38,847 nucleotides of DNA from DATKZS01 sp035527835 [NCBI: bacterium] (GTDB lineage Bacteria; RBG-13-61-14): assembly GCA_035527835.1 (NCBI GenBank), contig DATKZS010000184.1, positions 1 through 38,847 of the forward strand. The letters are read 5' to 3'. Under the pieces are notes generated by a model, which was not told the DNA's origin, searched no databases, and was given only the letters and a program-made list of their open reading frames with translations. Position numbers and translations under genes: made by a program. Below, piece by piece: positions 31,555-38,847 of this stretch. Positions within the stretch are counted from its first letter, which is position 1; each line of letters opens with the position of its first letter.

Positions 31555-32559
31555 ATGAGCTTCTTCCAGACCCGGATCACGGAACTCTTCGGAATCAAAT
31601 ACCCCATTATGCAGGGAGGAATGGGCGCCGGCTTCGTGTCCACCGCGGAGCTGGTTGCGGCCGTGGGCAACGCCGGCGGACTCGGCTTCATGAGCGCCAT
31701 CCAGTGGGACAAGGACATCTCCAAGTTCGAGGACGAGATCAAGAAGGTCAAGGACCTGACCGACAAGCCCTACGGCGTGAACATGACCCTGTTCCACGAG
31801 GTCCCCAAGTCCTTCTTTTCCAAGGCCATTGACATCATGGCCAAGCACCGGGTGCCGGCGGTCGAGTCCTCCGCCCGCAAGCCCGATCCCTGGATGGGCC
31901 TGATGAAGCAGGCCGGGATCAAGGTCATCCACAAGGTCGCCCGCGTCCGCGACGGCGTCACCGCGGAGCGGCTCGGGGCCGACGCCATCACCATCATCGG
32001 CACCGAGGAAGGCGGCCATCCCGGGGCCGAACGCGTCTCCACCACCGTGCTCGGACCGCTGATGGTGGACTCGGTCAAGGTCCCGGTGTCCATCGGCGGC
32101 GGCTTCTGCGACGGCCGCGGCCTGGTGGCGGCCCTGGCCTTTGGCGGCGAGGCCATCACCATGGGGACCCGCTTCGTCTGCTCCCGGGAGTGCATTGTCC
32201 ATCCCAAGGTCAAGGAGGCCATCGTCAAGATGGAGCACACCGATACCGACTTCATCTTGACCTCCATCGGCGACCCCGTGCGCGCCTGGCGCAACCCGGT
32301 GACCAGGCAAATCCTCAAAACCGAGTACCAGGACAACAAGACCGAGCTGCTCAAAGTCCTCATGCCCATCAAGCAGCAGGCCGACGAGGACCGCATGGCC
32401 GTGAACACCGGCGAGATCGAAACCGGCATCGTGCCCGCCGGCCAGGTCGGCGGCCGCATCCACGAAATCAAGACCTGTAAACAGATCATTGACGACATCA
32501 TCGCCGAGGCCGAAGTGGTGTTGCAAAAGCTCTCCCAGCGCCAGTACTGGAAGGCATAA
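31555..32559 (+). CDS. NMO/2-nitropropane dioxygenase-like flavoprotein 1
   Basis: This 334-residue FMN-binding TIM-barrel protein has the N-terminal pattern LFGIKYPIMQGGMG, VGNAGGLGFMSA, the conserved EEGGHPGAER (His155) and the phosphate-binding PVSIGGGFCDGRGLVAAL and GGEAITMGTRFV. Family members include nitronate monooxygenase and FabK-type enoyl-ACP reductases. The EEGGHPG motif is close to the EAGGHRG of class I nitronate monooxygenases. With a partner of the same fold next door and a CoA-rich neighbourhood, an acyl-CoA redox role is an option. The start at 31555 is chosen because AAGGAGGA is 6 bases upstream; the ATG at 31549 is too close. Confidence 0.9.
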   Translation: MSFFQTRITELFGIKYPIMQGGMGAGFVSTAELVAAVGNAGGLGFMSAIQWDKDISKFEDEIKKVKDLTDKPYGVNMTLFHEVPKSFFSKAIDIMAKHRVPAVESSARKPDPWMGLMKQAGIKVIHKVARVRDGVTAERLGADAITIIGTEEGGHPGAERVSTTVLGPLMVDSVKVPVSIGGGFCDGRGLVAALAFGGEAITMGTRFVCSRECIVHPKVKEAIVKMEHTDTDFILTSIGDPVRAWRNPVTRQILKTEYQDNKTELLKVLMPIKQQADEDRMAVNTGEIETGIVPAGQVGGRIHEIKTCKQIIDDIIAEAEVVLQKLSQRQYWKA

Positions 32560-32609
32560 GATTGCTTATTGGCCGCGTCATTGCGGTGTAAATCATAAAG
32601 GAACTGACC

Positions 32610-33602
32610 ATGAAAACCCGAATCACGGAAATGTTGGGCATCAAGTATCCCATCCTCTGCGGCGGCATGATGCGGCTGGCCAAGGCCCCGCTCTGCGCCG
32701 CGGTCTCCAACGCCGGCGGGCTCGGCAACCTCACCGCGGCCAACTTCGCCAACAAGACCGAGCTCACCGCCGCCATCCGCGAGGTCCGCGAGCTTACGGA
32801 CAAGCCCTTCTGGGTCAATATCACCATGCTCCCGGCCATGAGGATCGGCGACCAGCATTACCGGGACTACTTTGACGCGGTGATCGAGCAAAAGGTGGCC
32901 GCGGTCGAGATCGGCGGCCGGCCCCTCGACAAGTTCGTGAACGGCGAGTACGTGAAAAAGCTCAAGGACGCCGGGGTGAAAATTTTCCACAAGGTGGGCG
33001 CGGTGCGCCACGCAATGCACGCGGAGAGCGCGGGCTATGACGGGGTTCTGGCCGCGGGAGTGGAGGAGGGCGGCCATCCCCTGGATGACAACGTCGCCAC
33101 CACCGTGCTCACGCCCCGCATCGCCGAATCCGTGAAAATTCCCGTGGTGACCGTGGGCGGCATGGCCGACGGCCGCGGCCTGGCCGCGGCCCTGTGCCTC
33201 GGCGCCGAGGGCATCATGATGGCCTCCCGCTTCATCTGCACCAACGAGTGCGTGGTCCACGATAATGTCAAGCAGGAGATCATCCGCCGCCAGGAATACG
33301 AGACCGTGCTCTATGGCCGCTCCATCGGGCTCCAGGGACGGGCCCTGCTCACCGACTCCATCAAAAAAGTGCTGGAGATCGAAAAACGCGGGGGCGGCCT
33401 CCCCGAGATCCTCCCCCTGATCGCCGGGACCCTCGGACCCGACATCTGGGAAAAGGGGATCATCAACGTCGGCTCCATCAACGTGGGCCAGTCCATCGGC
33501 CTGATCCACGACGTGGTCTCGTGCCGGGAACTATTGGACCGAATGGTAGCGCAAGCGGAAGAAATATTGGCCCGGGTCCAGGCCAAAGTCGCCAACGCAT
33601 AA
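32610..33602 (+). CDS. NMO/2-nitropropane dioxygenase-like flavoprotein 2
   Basis: This 330-residue second copy of the fold is clearly diverged from its neighbour: MLGIKYPILCGGMM, VSNAGGLGNLTA, VEEGGHPLDDN (His156), VVTVGGMADGRGLAAAL and GAEGIMMASRFI. The HPG of the first copy is HPL here, and the C-terminal part (GRSIGLQGRALLTDS) differs, so the two are not redundant. An AAGGA site lies about 8 bases upstream, 50 bases after the first gene, so they are co-transcribed. Paired genes of this type may form a heteromer or act on successive intermediates; neither is shown. Confidence 0.9.
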   Translation: MKTRITEMLGIKYPILCGGMMRLAKAPLCAAVSNAGGLGNLTAANFANKTELTAAIREVRELTDKPFWVNITMLPAMRIGDQHYRDYFDAVIEQKVAAVEIGGRPLDKFVNGEYVKKLKDAGVKIFHKVGAVRHAMHAESAGYDGVLAAGVEEGGHPLDDNVATTVLTPRIAESVKIPVVTVGGMADGRGLAAALCLGAEGIMMASRFICTNECVVHDNVKQEIIRRQEYETVLYGRSIGLQGRALLTDSIKKVLEIEKRGGGLPEILPLIAGTLGPDIWEKGIINVGSINVGQSIGLIHDVVSCRELLDRMVAQAEEILARVQAKVANA

Positions 33603-33607
33603 CAGGC

Positions 33608-33628
33608 GGACGGGGCACTCTCCCGTCC
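33608..33628 (+). terminator. Hairpin after the NMO pair
   Basis: GGACGGG (33608-33614) and CCCGTCC (33622-33628) form a 7-bp stem with a 7-base loop, 6 bases after the stop. There is no T-run, so efficiency is doubtful. Confidence 0.4.
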
Positions 33629-33712
33629 CTGAACTCAGAGTCAATTCCACTGTTTATAGGGTGCAGGCCAGAGGCCCGCGCCACAATCAGTCCCAAAGCC
33701 ATCCCAATCCTA

Positions 33713-33740
33713 TTGAAACCGCATTCTTTCGTGATAAGAT
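33713..33740 (+). promoter_or_regulatory. Putative promoter of the alcohol dehydrogenase gene
   Basis: TTGAAA (33713-33718) and TAAGAT (33735-33740) are 16 bases apart, in an AT-richer gap about 110 bases before the gene. Nothing else is recognisable in 33629-33848. Confidence 0.4.
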
Positions 33741-33848
33741 ATTGCGGTCGCTCATGAAGTTCTTGCCTCTATCGGAAATCATGAAAATTCGCGCCCTGGC
33801 TACTGGCTACGGGCTGCCGGCTACTACTTATTAAGGAGGTATGGGAAG

Positions 33849-35042
33849 ATGGCGGAGACGATGAAGGGAGTAACGCTTCACGCGGATTGGGACCCGAGGC
33901 CCGGGTTCAAGCTGGGGATGAAGGACATCAAGGGCCGGCAGACCTACCTGGGCTCGCAGGTGTGGCGGCGGCCGGAGCTGAAGATAGAGGAGCACAAGAT
34001 TCCGAAGCCGGGTCCGGGCGAGGTGCTGTTGGAGGTGAAGACGTGCGGCATTTGCGGCTCGGACGTGCACATGGCGCAGCAGGACCGGGACGGTTACATC
34101 TGGTACCCGGGGCTGACGGGTTTTCCGTGCATCCTGGGCCACGAGTGCGCGGGCGTGGTGGTTGACGCGGGCAAGGGCGCGTTCGACAAGATCACGCTGA
34201 AGGCATTCAAGGGCGGGGAGAAGGTTTGCACGGAGGAGATGGTGTGGTGCGGCAAGTGCCGGCCGTGCGCGGACGGGTGGCCGAACCACTGCGAGAAGCT
34301 GGACGAGATCGGGTTCAACGTGAACGGCGCGTTCGCGAAGTACATCGTGCTGCCGTCGCGGCTGTTGTGGAGCCTGGAGGTCTTGGAGGACCGGTATAAG
34401 GGGAACGAGGTGTTCGTGGCGGGGAGCCTGGTCGAGCCGACGAGCGTGGCGTATAACGCGGTGATCGAGCGGGGCGGCGGGATCAGGCCGGGCGACAACG
34501 TGCTGATATTGGGCGGCGGCCCGGTGGGGATGGCGGCGTGCGCGATATTAAAGCGCGCGGGCGCGGCGCGGGTGATTCTGTCGGAGCCGGAGGCGGGTCG
34601 GAGGCAGATGGCCAAGAAGATGGGCGCGGACTACGTGATCAACTCGAAGCAGGAGAGCCTGGGCGAGGCCGCGCTGGATTACACGCGGGGCGAGGGCGCG
34701 GCGCTGATCCTGGAGGCGACGGGCCTGCCCACGGTGGTGTGGCCGGACATCGAGCGCGTGGTGTGGGAGGGCCGGACGCTGAACACGACGGTGGTGATCG
34801 TGGCGCGGGCGGACGCGAAGGTGCCGCTGACCGGCGAGGTGTTCCAGGTGCGGCGGGCGCGGGTGATCGGGTCGCAGGGCCATTCGGGCCACGGCACCTT
34901 CCCCCGCGTGATCAACTGCATGGCCACGGGCATGGACATGACGCCGATGGTGACCAAGCGCATCAAGCTCGCCCAGGTGCCGGAGAACATCGTGATGCTG
35001 CGCGACGACCGGAGGAACTGCAAGATCACGTGCCTGATGTGA
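33849..35042 (+). CDS. Zinc-dependent alcohol dehydrogenase (MDR family)
   Basis: This 397-residue medium-chain dehydrogenase has the catalytic zinc ligands Cys69 (TCGICGSD) and His98/Glu99 (LGHEC), the structural zinc cysteines Cys134, 137, 140 and 148, and the NAD-binding GGGPVG near 221. The N-terminus is about 35 residues longer than in typical family members and the zinc-lobe insert (GKGAFDKITLKAFKGG) is also larger. This pattern resembles scyllo-inosose or polyol dehydrogenases of the threonine dehydrogenase-like group. The substrate is not evident. AAGGAGG lies about 10 bases upstream of the ATG. It may act with the NMO pair upstream, but it has its own putative promoter. Confidence 0.9.
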   Translation: MAETMKGVTLHADWDPRPGFKLGMKDIKGRQTYLGSQVWRRPELKIEEHKIPKPGPGEVLLEVKTCGICGSDVHMAQQDRDGYIWYPGLTGFPCILGHECAGVVVDAGKGAFDKITLKAFKGGEKVCTEEMVWCGKCRPCADGWPNHCEKLDEIGFNVNGAFAKYIVLPSRLLWSLEVLEDRYKGNEVFVAGSLVEPTSVAYNAVIERGGGIRPGDNVLILGGGPVGMAACAILKRAGAARVILSEPEAGRRQMAKKMGADYVINSKQESLGEAALDYTRGEGAALILEATGLPTVVWPDIERVVWEGRTLNTTVVIVARADAKVPLTGEVFQVRRARVIGSQGHSGHGTFPRVINCMATGMDMTPMVTKRIKLAQVPENIVMLRDDRRNCKITCLM

Positions 35043-35085
35043 GAAGGATCGAGAAGCGTAATTCCGTTCATTCTGCGGCGGAGCC

Positions 35086-35109
35086 GCCCACGTAGCAAGC
35101 TATGTGGGC
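35086..35109. repeat. Short palindrome, family H
   Basis: GCCCACGTAGC and GCTATGTGGGC are near-perfect complementary arms with almost no loop; one base differs from the copy at 15733-15756. It lies between the dehydrogenase stop and the PLD gene start, ending 23 bases before the ATG. Confidence 0.85.
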
Positions 35110-35132
35110 CATCACGCTTGAGGACCTGATTC

Positions 35133-37286
35133 ATGGCCCGGGAGAGCGACACTCTACGACAGGCTTGCGCCCCATCCATTTTCTCGCCGGGCCACAACTG
35201 CTGGAAGACGGCGGCCGCGGGCCGGGCCGCTTTTTTGATTGACGCGGCCTCGTACTTTGACGCCTTCATGTCGGCGGTGGAGGGCGCGCGTCATTCCATT
35301 CTGATCGCGGCGTGGGATTTTGACAGCCGCATTCATCTTCGGCCCGGGCGGCCGGCGGGCTATTTCCCGGACGAGCTGGGGCCGCTCTTGAACCTCACGG
35401 TGAAGCGGCACCGGCGGCTCACCTGCCACGTGCTGGTGTGGGACTTCGCGCGGGTCTTCGAGCTGGAGCGCGGCGTGCTGCCCCTGTTCCGTCACGACTG
35501 GCCCACGCAGCGGCGCATCAAGGTCCACTTCGACGGCAACCACCCCATCGGCGCGGCCCACCACCAGAAGATCGTGGTGATTGACGATTCCATCGCCTTC
35601 TGCGGCGGCATTGACCTGCGCAACAAGCGGTGGGACACGCCCGAGCACCTTCCCGACGACCCGCGGCGCGCGGACCGCTCCGGCCGGCATCATCCTCCCT
35701 TCCACGACGTGCAGATGGCGGTGGACGGCCCTGCCGCGGCCGCGCTCGGAGACCTGGTCCGTGAGCGCTGGTTCCGCTCCACCGGCAAAAGGATCAAGCC
35801 GCCGCCGCGCGAGCCGCACGATCCGTGGCCGGCGCAGCTCGCCGCCGACCTGTCCAACGTGGACGTGGCCATCGCCCGCACCGACCCGCTGGCCGTTGGC
35901 GGCGAGGCCGTGGAGATCGAGCAGTTCTTTCTCGACGCCATCGCGATGGCCCGCCGGTCCGTGTACATCGAGAACCAGTTCCTCTCCGCCGGCAAGATCG
36001 GCGAGGCCATCGCGGGAAGGCTGGGAGACGAGCGCGGGCCCGAGTTCGTGATCGTTCTGCCGCGGGTGGGCGCCGGCTGGCTCCTGAAAAGCACGATGGG
36101 GCCGCTGCGCGATAAGATGATGCAGCGGCTGCGGCGCGCGGACCGCTATGGCAGGCTGCGCGTGTATTATCCAACCAACACCGGCGGCGACGGGCCGGGG
36201 ATTTACGTGCATGCCAAGGTGATGGTGGTTGACGACGCTCTGGCCATCGTGGGCTCGGCCAACCTGGCCAACCGCTCGCTGGGCCTGGATTCGGAGTGCG
36301 CGCTGGCAATCGAGTCGAGGGGAGACGGCCGGAGGGCGGGGGCCATTGCCGGGCTGCGCGATCGGCTGCTCGCCGAGCACCTGGGGGCATCACCGGAGGA
36401 GGTGGGGCAGAGGGTTGACGGCGCAACGCTGATCGGCGCGGTCGAGTCTTTGCGCGGCGGCCGGCGCACGCTACGCGACCTTTATGAGGACCTGCCCGCC
36501 GCCGGCCCGGATGAGCCCACCCACGAAAGCGTGTTCGATCCGGAGCATGCCATAGACCTGGAGCCGCTGTTGGAACAGATTCTGCCGGAGGTGGTGAAGG
36601 AGCCGGTGAGGGCGACGATGGAGCGGGCGGCGGTGGCGCTGGCCGTGATCGCCGGTCTTGCGTTCCTGTGGGTGTTCACGCTGCTCTGGGACTTGGCGCG
36701 TCCGGACCTGATGATTGACTACGCGCGGGCCGCGCTCTCGAGCCGGTGGCAGCCGTTGATCGCGGTGGGCGCGTTCATCGTGGGCGGTTTCATGATGCTG
36801 CCGCTGTCGGTGCTGGTGGCGCTGTCCTCCGTCATCTTCGGGCCGCTCAAGGGCTTCATCTATGCGCTGGCCGGGGCCATGGCCAGCTCGGCGCTCACCT
36901 TTTATGCGGGCCGGTTCGTGGGCCGGAACATGGTGCGCCTGATCGCGGGCTCGCGCTTGAACCACATCAGCCGCCGCATCGCCGGCCACAGTATCATCAC
37001 CGTGGCCACCGCGAGCCTACTGCCGCTCGCCACCTTTCCCGTGATCAACCTGGTGGCCGGGGCCTCGCGGGTCAGGTTCAAGTACTTCATCGTGGGCACA
37101 CTGGCCGGGATCATGCCGGTGCTGGCCGCATTCTCGGTGCTGGGCCGCGCGGCCGAGACCGCCATCCGCCGGCCCACGCCGCTGAACCTGTCGGTCCTGG
37201 CCGCGCTCGTCATCCTTTTCGTCATCGTGATCGAGTGGGTGAGGCGGCTCTTGCTCGGACCGCCCGCGGCCGGCAAGCGGCCGTAG
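35133..37286 (+). CDS. Phospholipase D / VTT (DedA-like) fusion protein
   Basis: This 717-residue protein joins two modules. The N-terminal part has two HKD motifs of the PLD superfamily: HHQKIVVIDD (His144, Lys146, Asp151) and HAKVMVVDD (His360, Lys362, Asp367), each with downstream GxxxLxNR-like sequence. A linker follows (about 420-495). The C-terminal part (about 500-710) has several membrane segments and a VTT/SNARE-associated domain (LSVLVALSSVIFGPLKGF, then GRFVGRNMVR). PLD enzymes cleave or transfer phosphatidyl groups, for example cardiolipin synthase. VTT/DedA proteins move lipids across the membrane. The fusion suggests lipid remodelling at the inner membrane, with transport linked to phospholipid chemistry (inference). 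GAGG lies about 9 bases upstream of the ATG. Confidence 0.92.
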   Translation: MARESDTLRQACAPSIFSPGHNCWKTAAAGRAAFLIDAASYFDAFMSAVEGARHSILIAAWDFDSRIHLRPGRPAGYFPDELGPLLNLTVKRHRRLTCHVLVWDFARVFELERGVLPLFRHDWPTQRRIKVHFDGNHPIGAAHHQKIVVIDDSIAFCGGIDLRNKRWDTPEHLPDDPRRADRSGRHHPPFHDVQMAVDGPAAAALGDLVRERWFRSTGKRIKPPPREPHDPWPAQLAADLSNVDVAIARTDPLAVGGEAVEIEQFFLDAIAMARRSVYIENQFLSAGKIGEAIAGRLGDERGPEFVIVLPRVGAGWLLKSTMGPLRDKMMQRLRRADRYGRLRVYYPTNTGGDGPGIYVHAKVMVVDDALAIVGSANLANRSLGLDSECALAIESRGDGRRAGAIAGLRDRLLAEHLGASPEEVGQRVDGATLIGAVESLRGGRRTLRDLYEDLPAAGPDEPTHESVFDPEHAIDLEPLLEQILPEVVKEPVRATMERAAVALAVIAGLAFLWVFTLLWDLARPDLMIDYARAALSSRWQPLIAVGAFIVGGFMMLPLSVLVALSSVIFGPLKGFIYALAGAMASSALTFYAGRFVGRNMVRLIAGSRLNHISRRIAGHSIITVATASLLPLATFPVINLVAGASRVRFKYFIVGTLAGIMPVLAAFSVLGRAAETAIRRPTPLNLSVLAALVILFVIVIEWVRRLLLGPPAAGKRP

Positions 37287-37318
37287 ACTGCGCCATGAAA
37301 TAGTGGAAAATATTTTTA

Positions 37319-37402
37319 GACAGGATTAACAGGATTTACAGGATGAATAAGAAGTGGTAAAAATCATCTTCAGGCGATCTTGTAAATCCTGTCAATCCGG
37401 TC
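37319..37402. repeat. Interrupted palindrome, family D
   Basis: The left arm 37319-37344 (ACAGGATTAACAGGATTTAC core) and right arm 37377-37402 (core TGTAAATCCTGTCAATCC) pair with some mismatches. It lies between the PLD fusion and the carboxypeptidase gene, and is the second copy of the element at 13546-13636. Confidence 0.88.
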
Positions 37403-37428
37403 GGATATTTCTATCAGGAGGTCATGTG

Positions 37429-38649
37429 ATGGCTTTGATGAAAAAACGGCCCGCCGGCTTGCCGGCAATTGCGGCGCTTTCATGCCTCGTGTTCATATCG
37501 CTTCTGCCGGCCGTTTCCCGGGCGCAAATCCGCGCCGCCAAGGACCCGGCGGTCAAGCAATACCTCAAGGCCTATGACGAGCGGGTCAAGTCGGAAAAAA
37601 AGGCGGAGCAAGAGGCCCGGCTGGCGGACCCGCACCGGAAGCTCCGGCCGTATCTCACGCTCGACGAGATTTACGCGGCCCTGGACGCCGCGGCCAAGAA
37701 TTACCCGAACCTGGCGGCGGTGAGCGAGTACGGCCGGAGCGTCCGCGGCCGGCCGCTCAAGATGCTGAGCATCAGCACGGGCGGAGGCGACAAGCCGCGC
37801 GTCCTCTACTCCGCCAACATCCACGGCAACGAGATGGCGGGCAACATGATCTGCCTGGAGCTGATCCGGCATTTCACCGAGGGCTACGGCCATGACCGGG
37901 ACGTCACCTATCTGCTCGACCACGTTGACGTGTTCGTGATCCCGGTGCTGAACCCGGACGGGATGGACCGGACCGTGGAGCAGCAGGTCAAGATGGGCGC
38001 GGTGCTCACGCTCACGCGCAAGAACGCGCACGGGGTGGACCTGAACCGCAACTTTCCGTTTCCGGCGGACTCGCTCGTGCGGCTCAAGGACTCGGCCGGC
38101 TCCAACCGGAAATGGATGCCGAACTTCCGCGGGACCGGGCCGCTCTCCGAGCCGGAGACGCGGGCGCTCGACGCGCTCTTCGACCATTACCGCTTCACGG
38201 TGCATTGCAACTACCACACCAGCGGCGGCATCATCCTGTCTCCGCCCGCCACTCTGCCCGAGCCCGGGCCCGACGACGCGCTCTTCACCCGGATGCGGCG
38301 GGACTACCAGGGCAAAATGTTCGACCCCTACGTCGAGCACACCGAGCTCGAGTTCTATCCCACCATCGGCTCGCTCGACGACTACCTGTACCACCGCCAC
38401 GGCACGCTGACCGTCACCATGGAGGTCGGCAAGCACGCCATCCGCCGCGCGCTCCGGGGCTGCCACCACGGGACCTGCTCGCCGGTGTTCTGGGCGTCCA
38501 ATGTTTACAGGATCGAGCGCGAGATCGCGAACAACCGCGAGGGCGCGGTGGGCCTTTGCTGGTGGGCGCTGCGGATCCACGATGATCCGTCGCTTCGGCA
38601 ATGGCGGCCATCATCCGAGCGGTGGGTGGGGGAGCCGGAGCGTGAATAG
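37429..38649 (+). CDS. Secreted M14 zinc carboxypeptidase
   Basis: This 406-residue protein has a signal peptide (basic 5-7, hydrophobic 11-29, cleavage after SRA) and an M14 peptidase domain. Zinc ligands are His132 and Glu135 (IHGNEMAG) and His263 (NYHTSGG). The catalytic Glu is Glu332 in TVTMEVGKH, and the substrate-site Arg is in VDLNRNFPF. It removes C-terminal residues from peptides in the periplasm or outside the cell. The start at 37429 has AGGAGG 7 bases upstream; the frame stays open further upstream through the palindrome but has no site there. The next gene overlaps its end by 8 bases. Confidence 0.94.
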   Translation: MALMKKRPAGLPAIAALSCLVFISLLPAVSRAQIRAAKDPAVKQYLKAYDERVKSEKKAEQEARLADPHRKLRPYLTLDEIYAALDAAAKNYPNLAAVSEYGRSVRGRPLKMLSISTGGGDKPRVLYSANIHGNEMAGNMICLELIRHFTEGYGHDRDVTYLLDHVDVFVIPVLNPDGMDRTVEQQVKMGAVLTLTRKNAHGVDLNRNFPFPADSLVRLKDSAGSNRKWMPNFRGTGPLSEPETRALDALFDHYRFTVHCNYHTSGGIILSPPATLPEPGPDDALFTRMRRDYQGKMFDPYVEHTELEFYPTIGSLDDYLYHRHGTLTVTMEVGKHAIRRALRGCHHGTCSPVFWASNVYRIEREIANNREGAVGLCWWALRIHDDPSLRQWRPSSERWVGEPERE

Positions 38650-38847
38650 AAAACATCCCGCGACCGCGGTGCGCCGGGCCGAGCTTGCCGATCTCGAGGC
38701 CATGTCCGAGATCTGGTGGCAGCTCCTGGCGGAGCATGAACATAGGGACGGGGATTACTGGGGCACGATCGTCGAGGCTGAGGCCCGGGCGTCATTCGTA
38801 AAGTCGCGCGCGCAGTGGCTCTCCGACGGCAAGCACGTCATGCTGGT
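38642..38847 (+). CDS. GNAT-family N-acetyltransferase, N-terminal part only
   Basis: A GTG at 38642, with GGGGAG 8 bases upstream, opens a frame that runs off the window end after 68 codons. The peptide contains VRRAELADLEAMSEIWWQLL and then AEHEHRDGDYW, the first strand and helices of a GNAT acetyltransferase. The acetyl-CoA loop lies beyond the window. It overlaps the carboxypeptidase stop by 8 bases and is translationally coupled to it. Confidence 0.7.
   Translation, partial: MNRKHPATAVRRAELADLEAMSEIWWQLLAEHEHRDGDYWGTIVEAEARASFVKSRAQWLSDGKHVML

Noticed and set aside
1-38847. tRNA, rRNA, CRISPR, integrase or attachment sites
   Set aside because: I looked for cloverleaf-like and rRNA-like sequence, regular repeat-spacer arrays and integrase motifs and saw none; a covariance-model scan would be decisive.

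Overview
The window is a GC-rich piece of a Gram-negative bacterial chromosome. An outer-membrane TonB receptor, lipoprotein and Tat-type signals, a class III cyclase and strong AGGAGG-type ribosome binding sites all fit this. It carries many dispersed palindromic repeats, a REP-type transposase and several toxin-antitoxin-like genes, as is common in large genomes of uncultured soil, sediment or subsurface lineages. The sequence alone does not fix a phylum. No rRNA, tRNA, CRISPR array or phage module is visible.

Layout, left to right. (1) 1-1562: a palindrome-rich non-coding stretch, then an AT-richer ankyrin-repeat membrane protein. (2) 1632-3407: a fused family I CoA-transferase. (3) 3419-4585: a RAYT transposase (tyrosine HUH) inside its own inverted and tandem repeats, next to a gene remnant. 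(4) 4600-7600, minus: a three-gene unit of MBL-fold phosphodiesterase, alanine dehydrogenase and a pseudo-receiver/coiled-coil protein. (5) 7787-12019, minus: two tandem Tat-exported sulfatases and a URO-D family protein. (6) 12321-16020, minus: a cobalamin riboswitch, a TonB-dependent receptor and a beta-propeller-like lipoprotein, probably a vitamin B12 uptake unit. (7) 16242-19067, plus: a FadR-type TetR regulator with its operator, then etfB, etfA and a strong terminator. (8) 19130-20555: PIN, nucleotidyltransferase and antitoxin-like small genes plus a broken HEPN gene. (9) 20594-25840: a MarC membrane protein, a HpnA-like epimerase, and a GH172/DUF2961 protein overlapping an adenylate cyclase. 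(10) 26020-29775, plus: two thiolase-fold proteins without the usual catalytic residues and two DUF35 acyl-CoA-binding proteins, one with a histone H1-like tail. (11) 29806-31116: an ImmA/IrrE-like metalloprotein and a higBA-like pair. (12) 31257-35042: two NMO/2-nitropropane dioxygenase-like flavoproteins and a zinc alcohol dehydrogenase. (13) 35133-38847: a PLD-VTT fusion, a secreted M14 carboxypeptidase and the start of a GNAT acetyltransferase.

How the parts may work together. CoA-transferase, ETF, thiolase-fold/DUF35 pairs, NPD-type flavoproteins, an MDR dehydrogenase and a FadR-type regulator all point to acyl-CoA metabolism. The substrate cannot be read from the sequence. The thiolase-fold/DUF35 block resembles retro-aldolase or thiolase complexes from steroid side-chain and anaerobic aromatic degradation, and is the best candidate for something undescribed. 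Two architectural patterns recur. First, long interrupted palindromes built from short degenerate tandem units sit between genes, in at least five unrelated sequence families. Second, accessory genes (RAYT, higB, and less clearly PIN and MNT) have promoter hexamers so close to the ATG that their transcripts would be leaderless, while the core genes carry strong Shine-Dalgarno sites.
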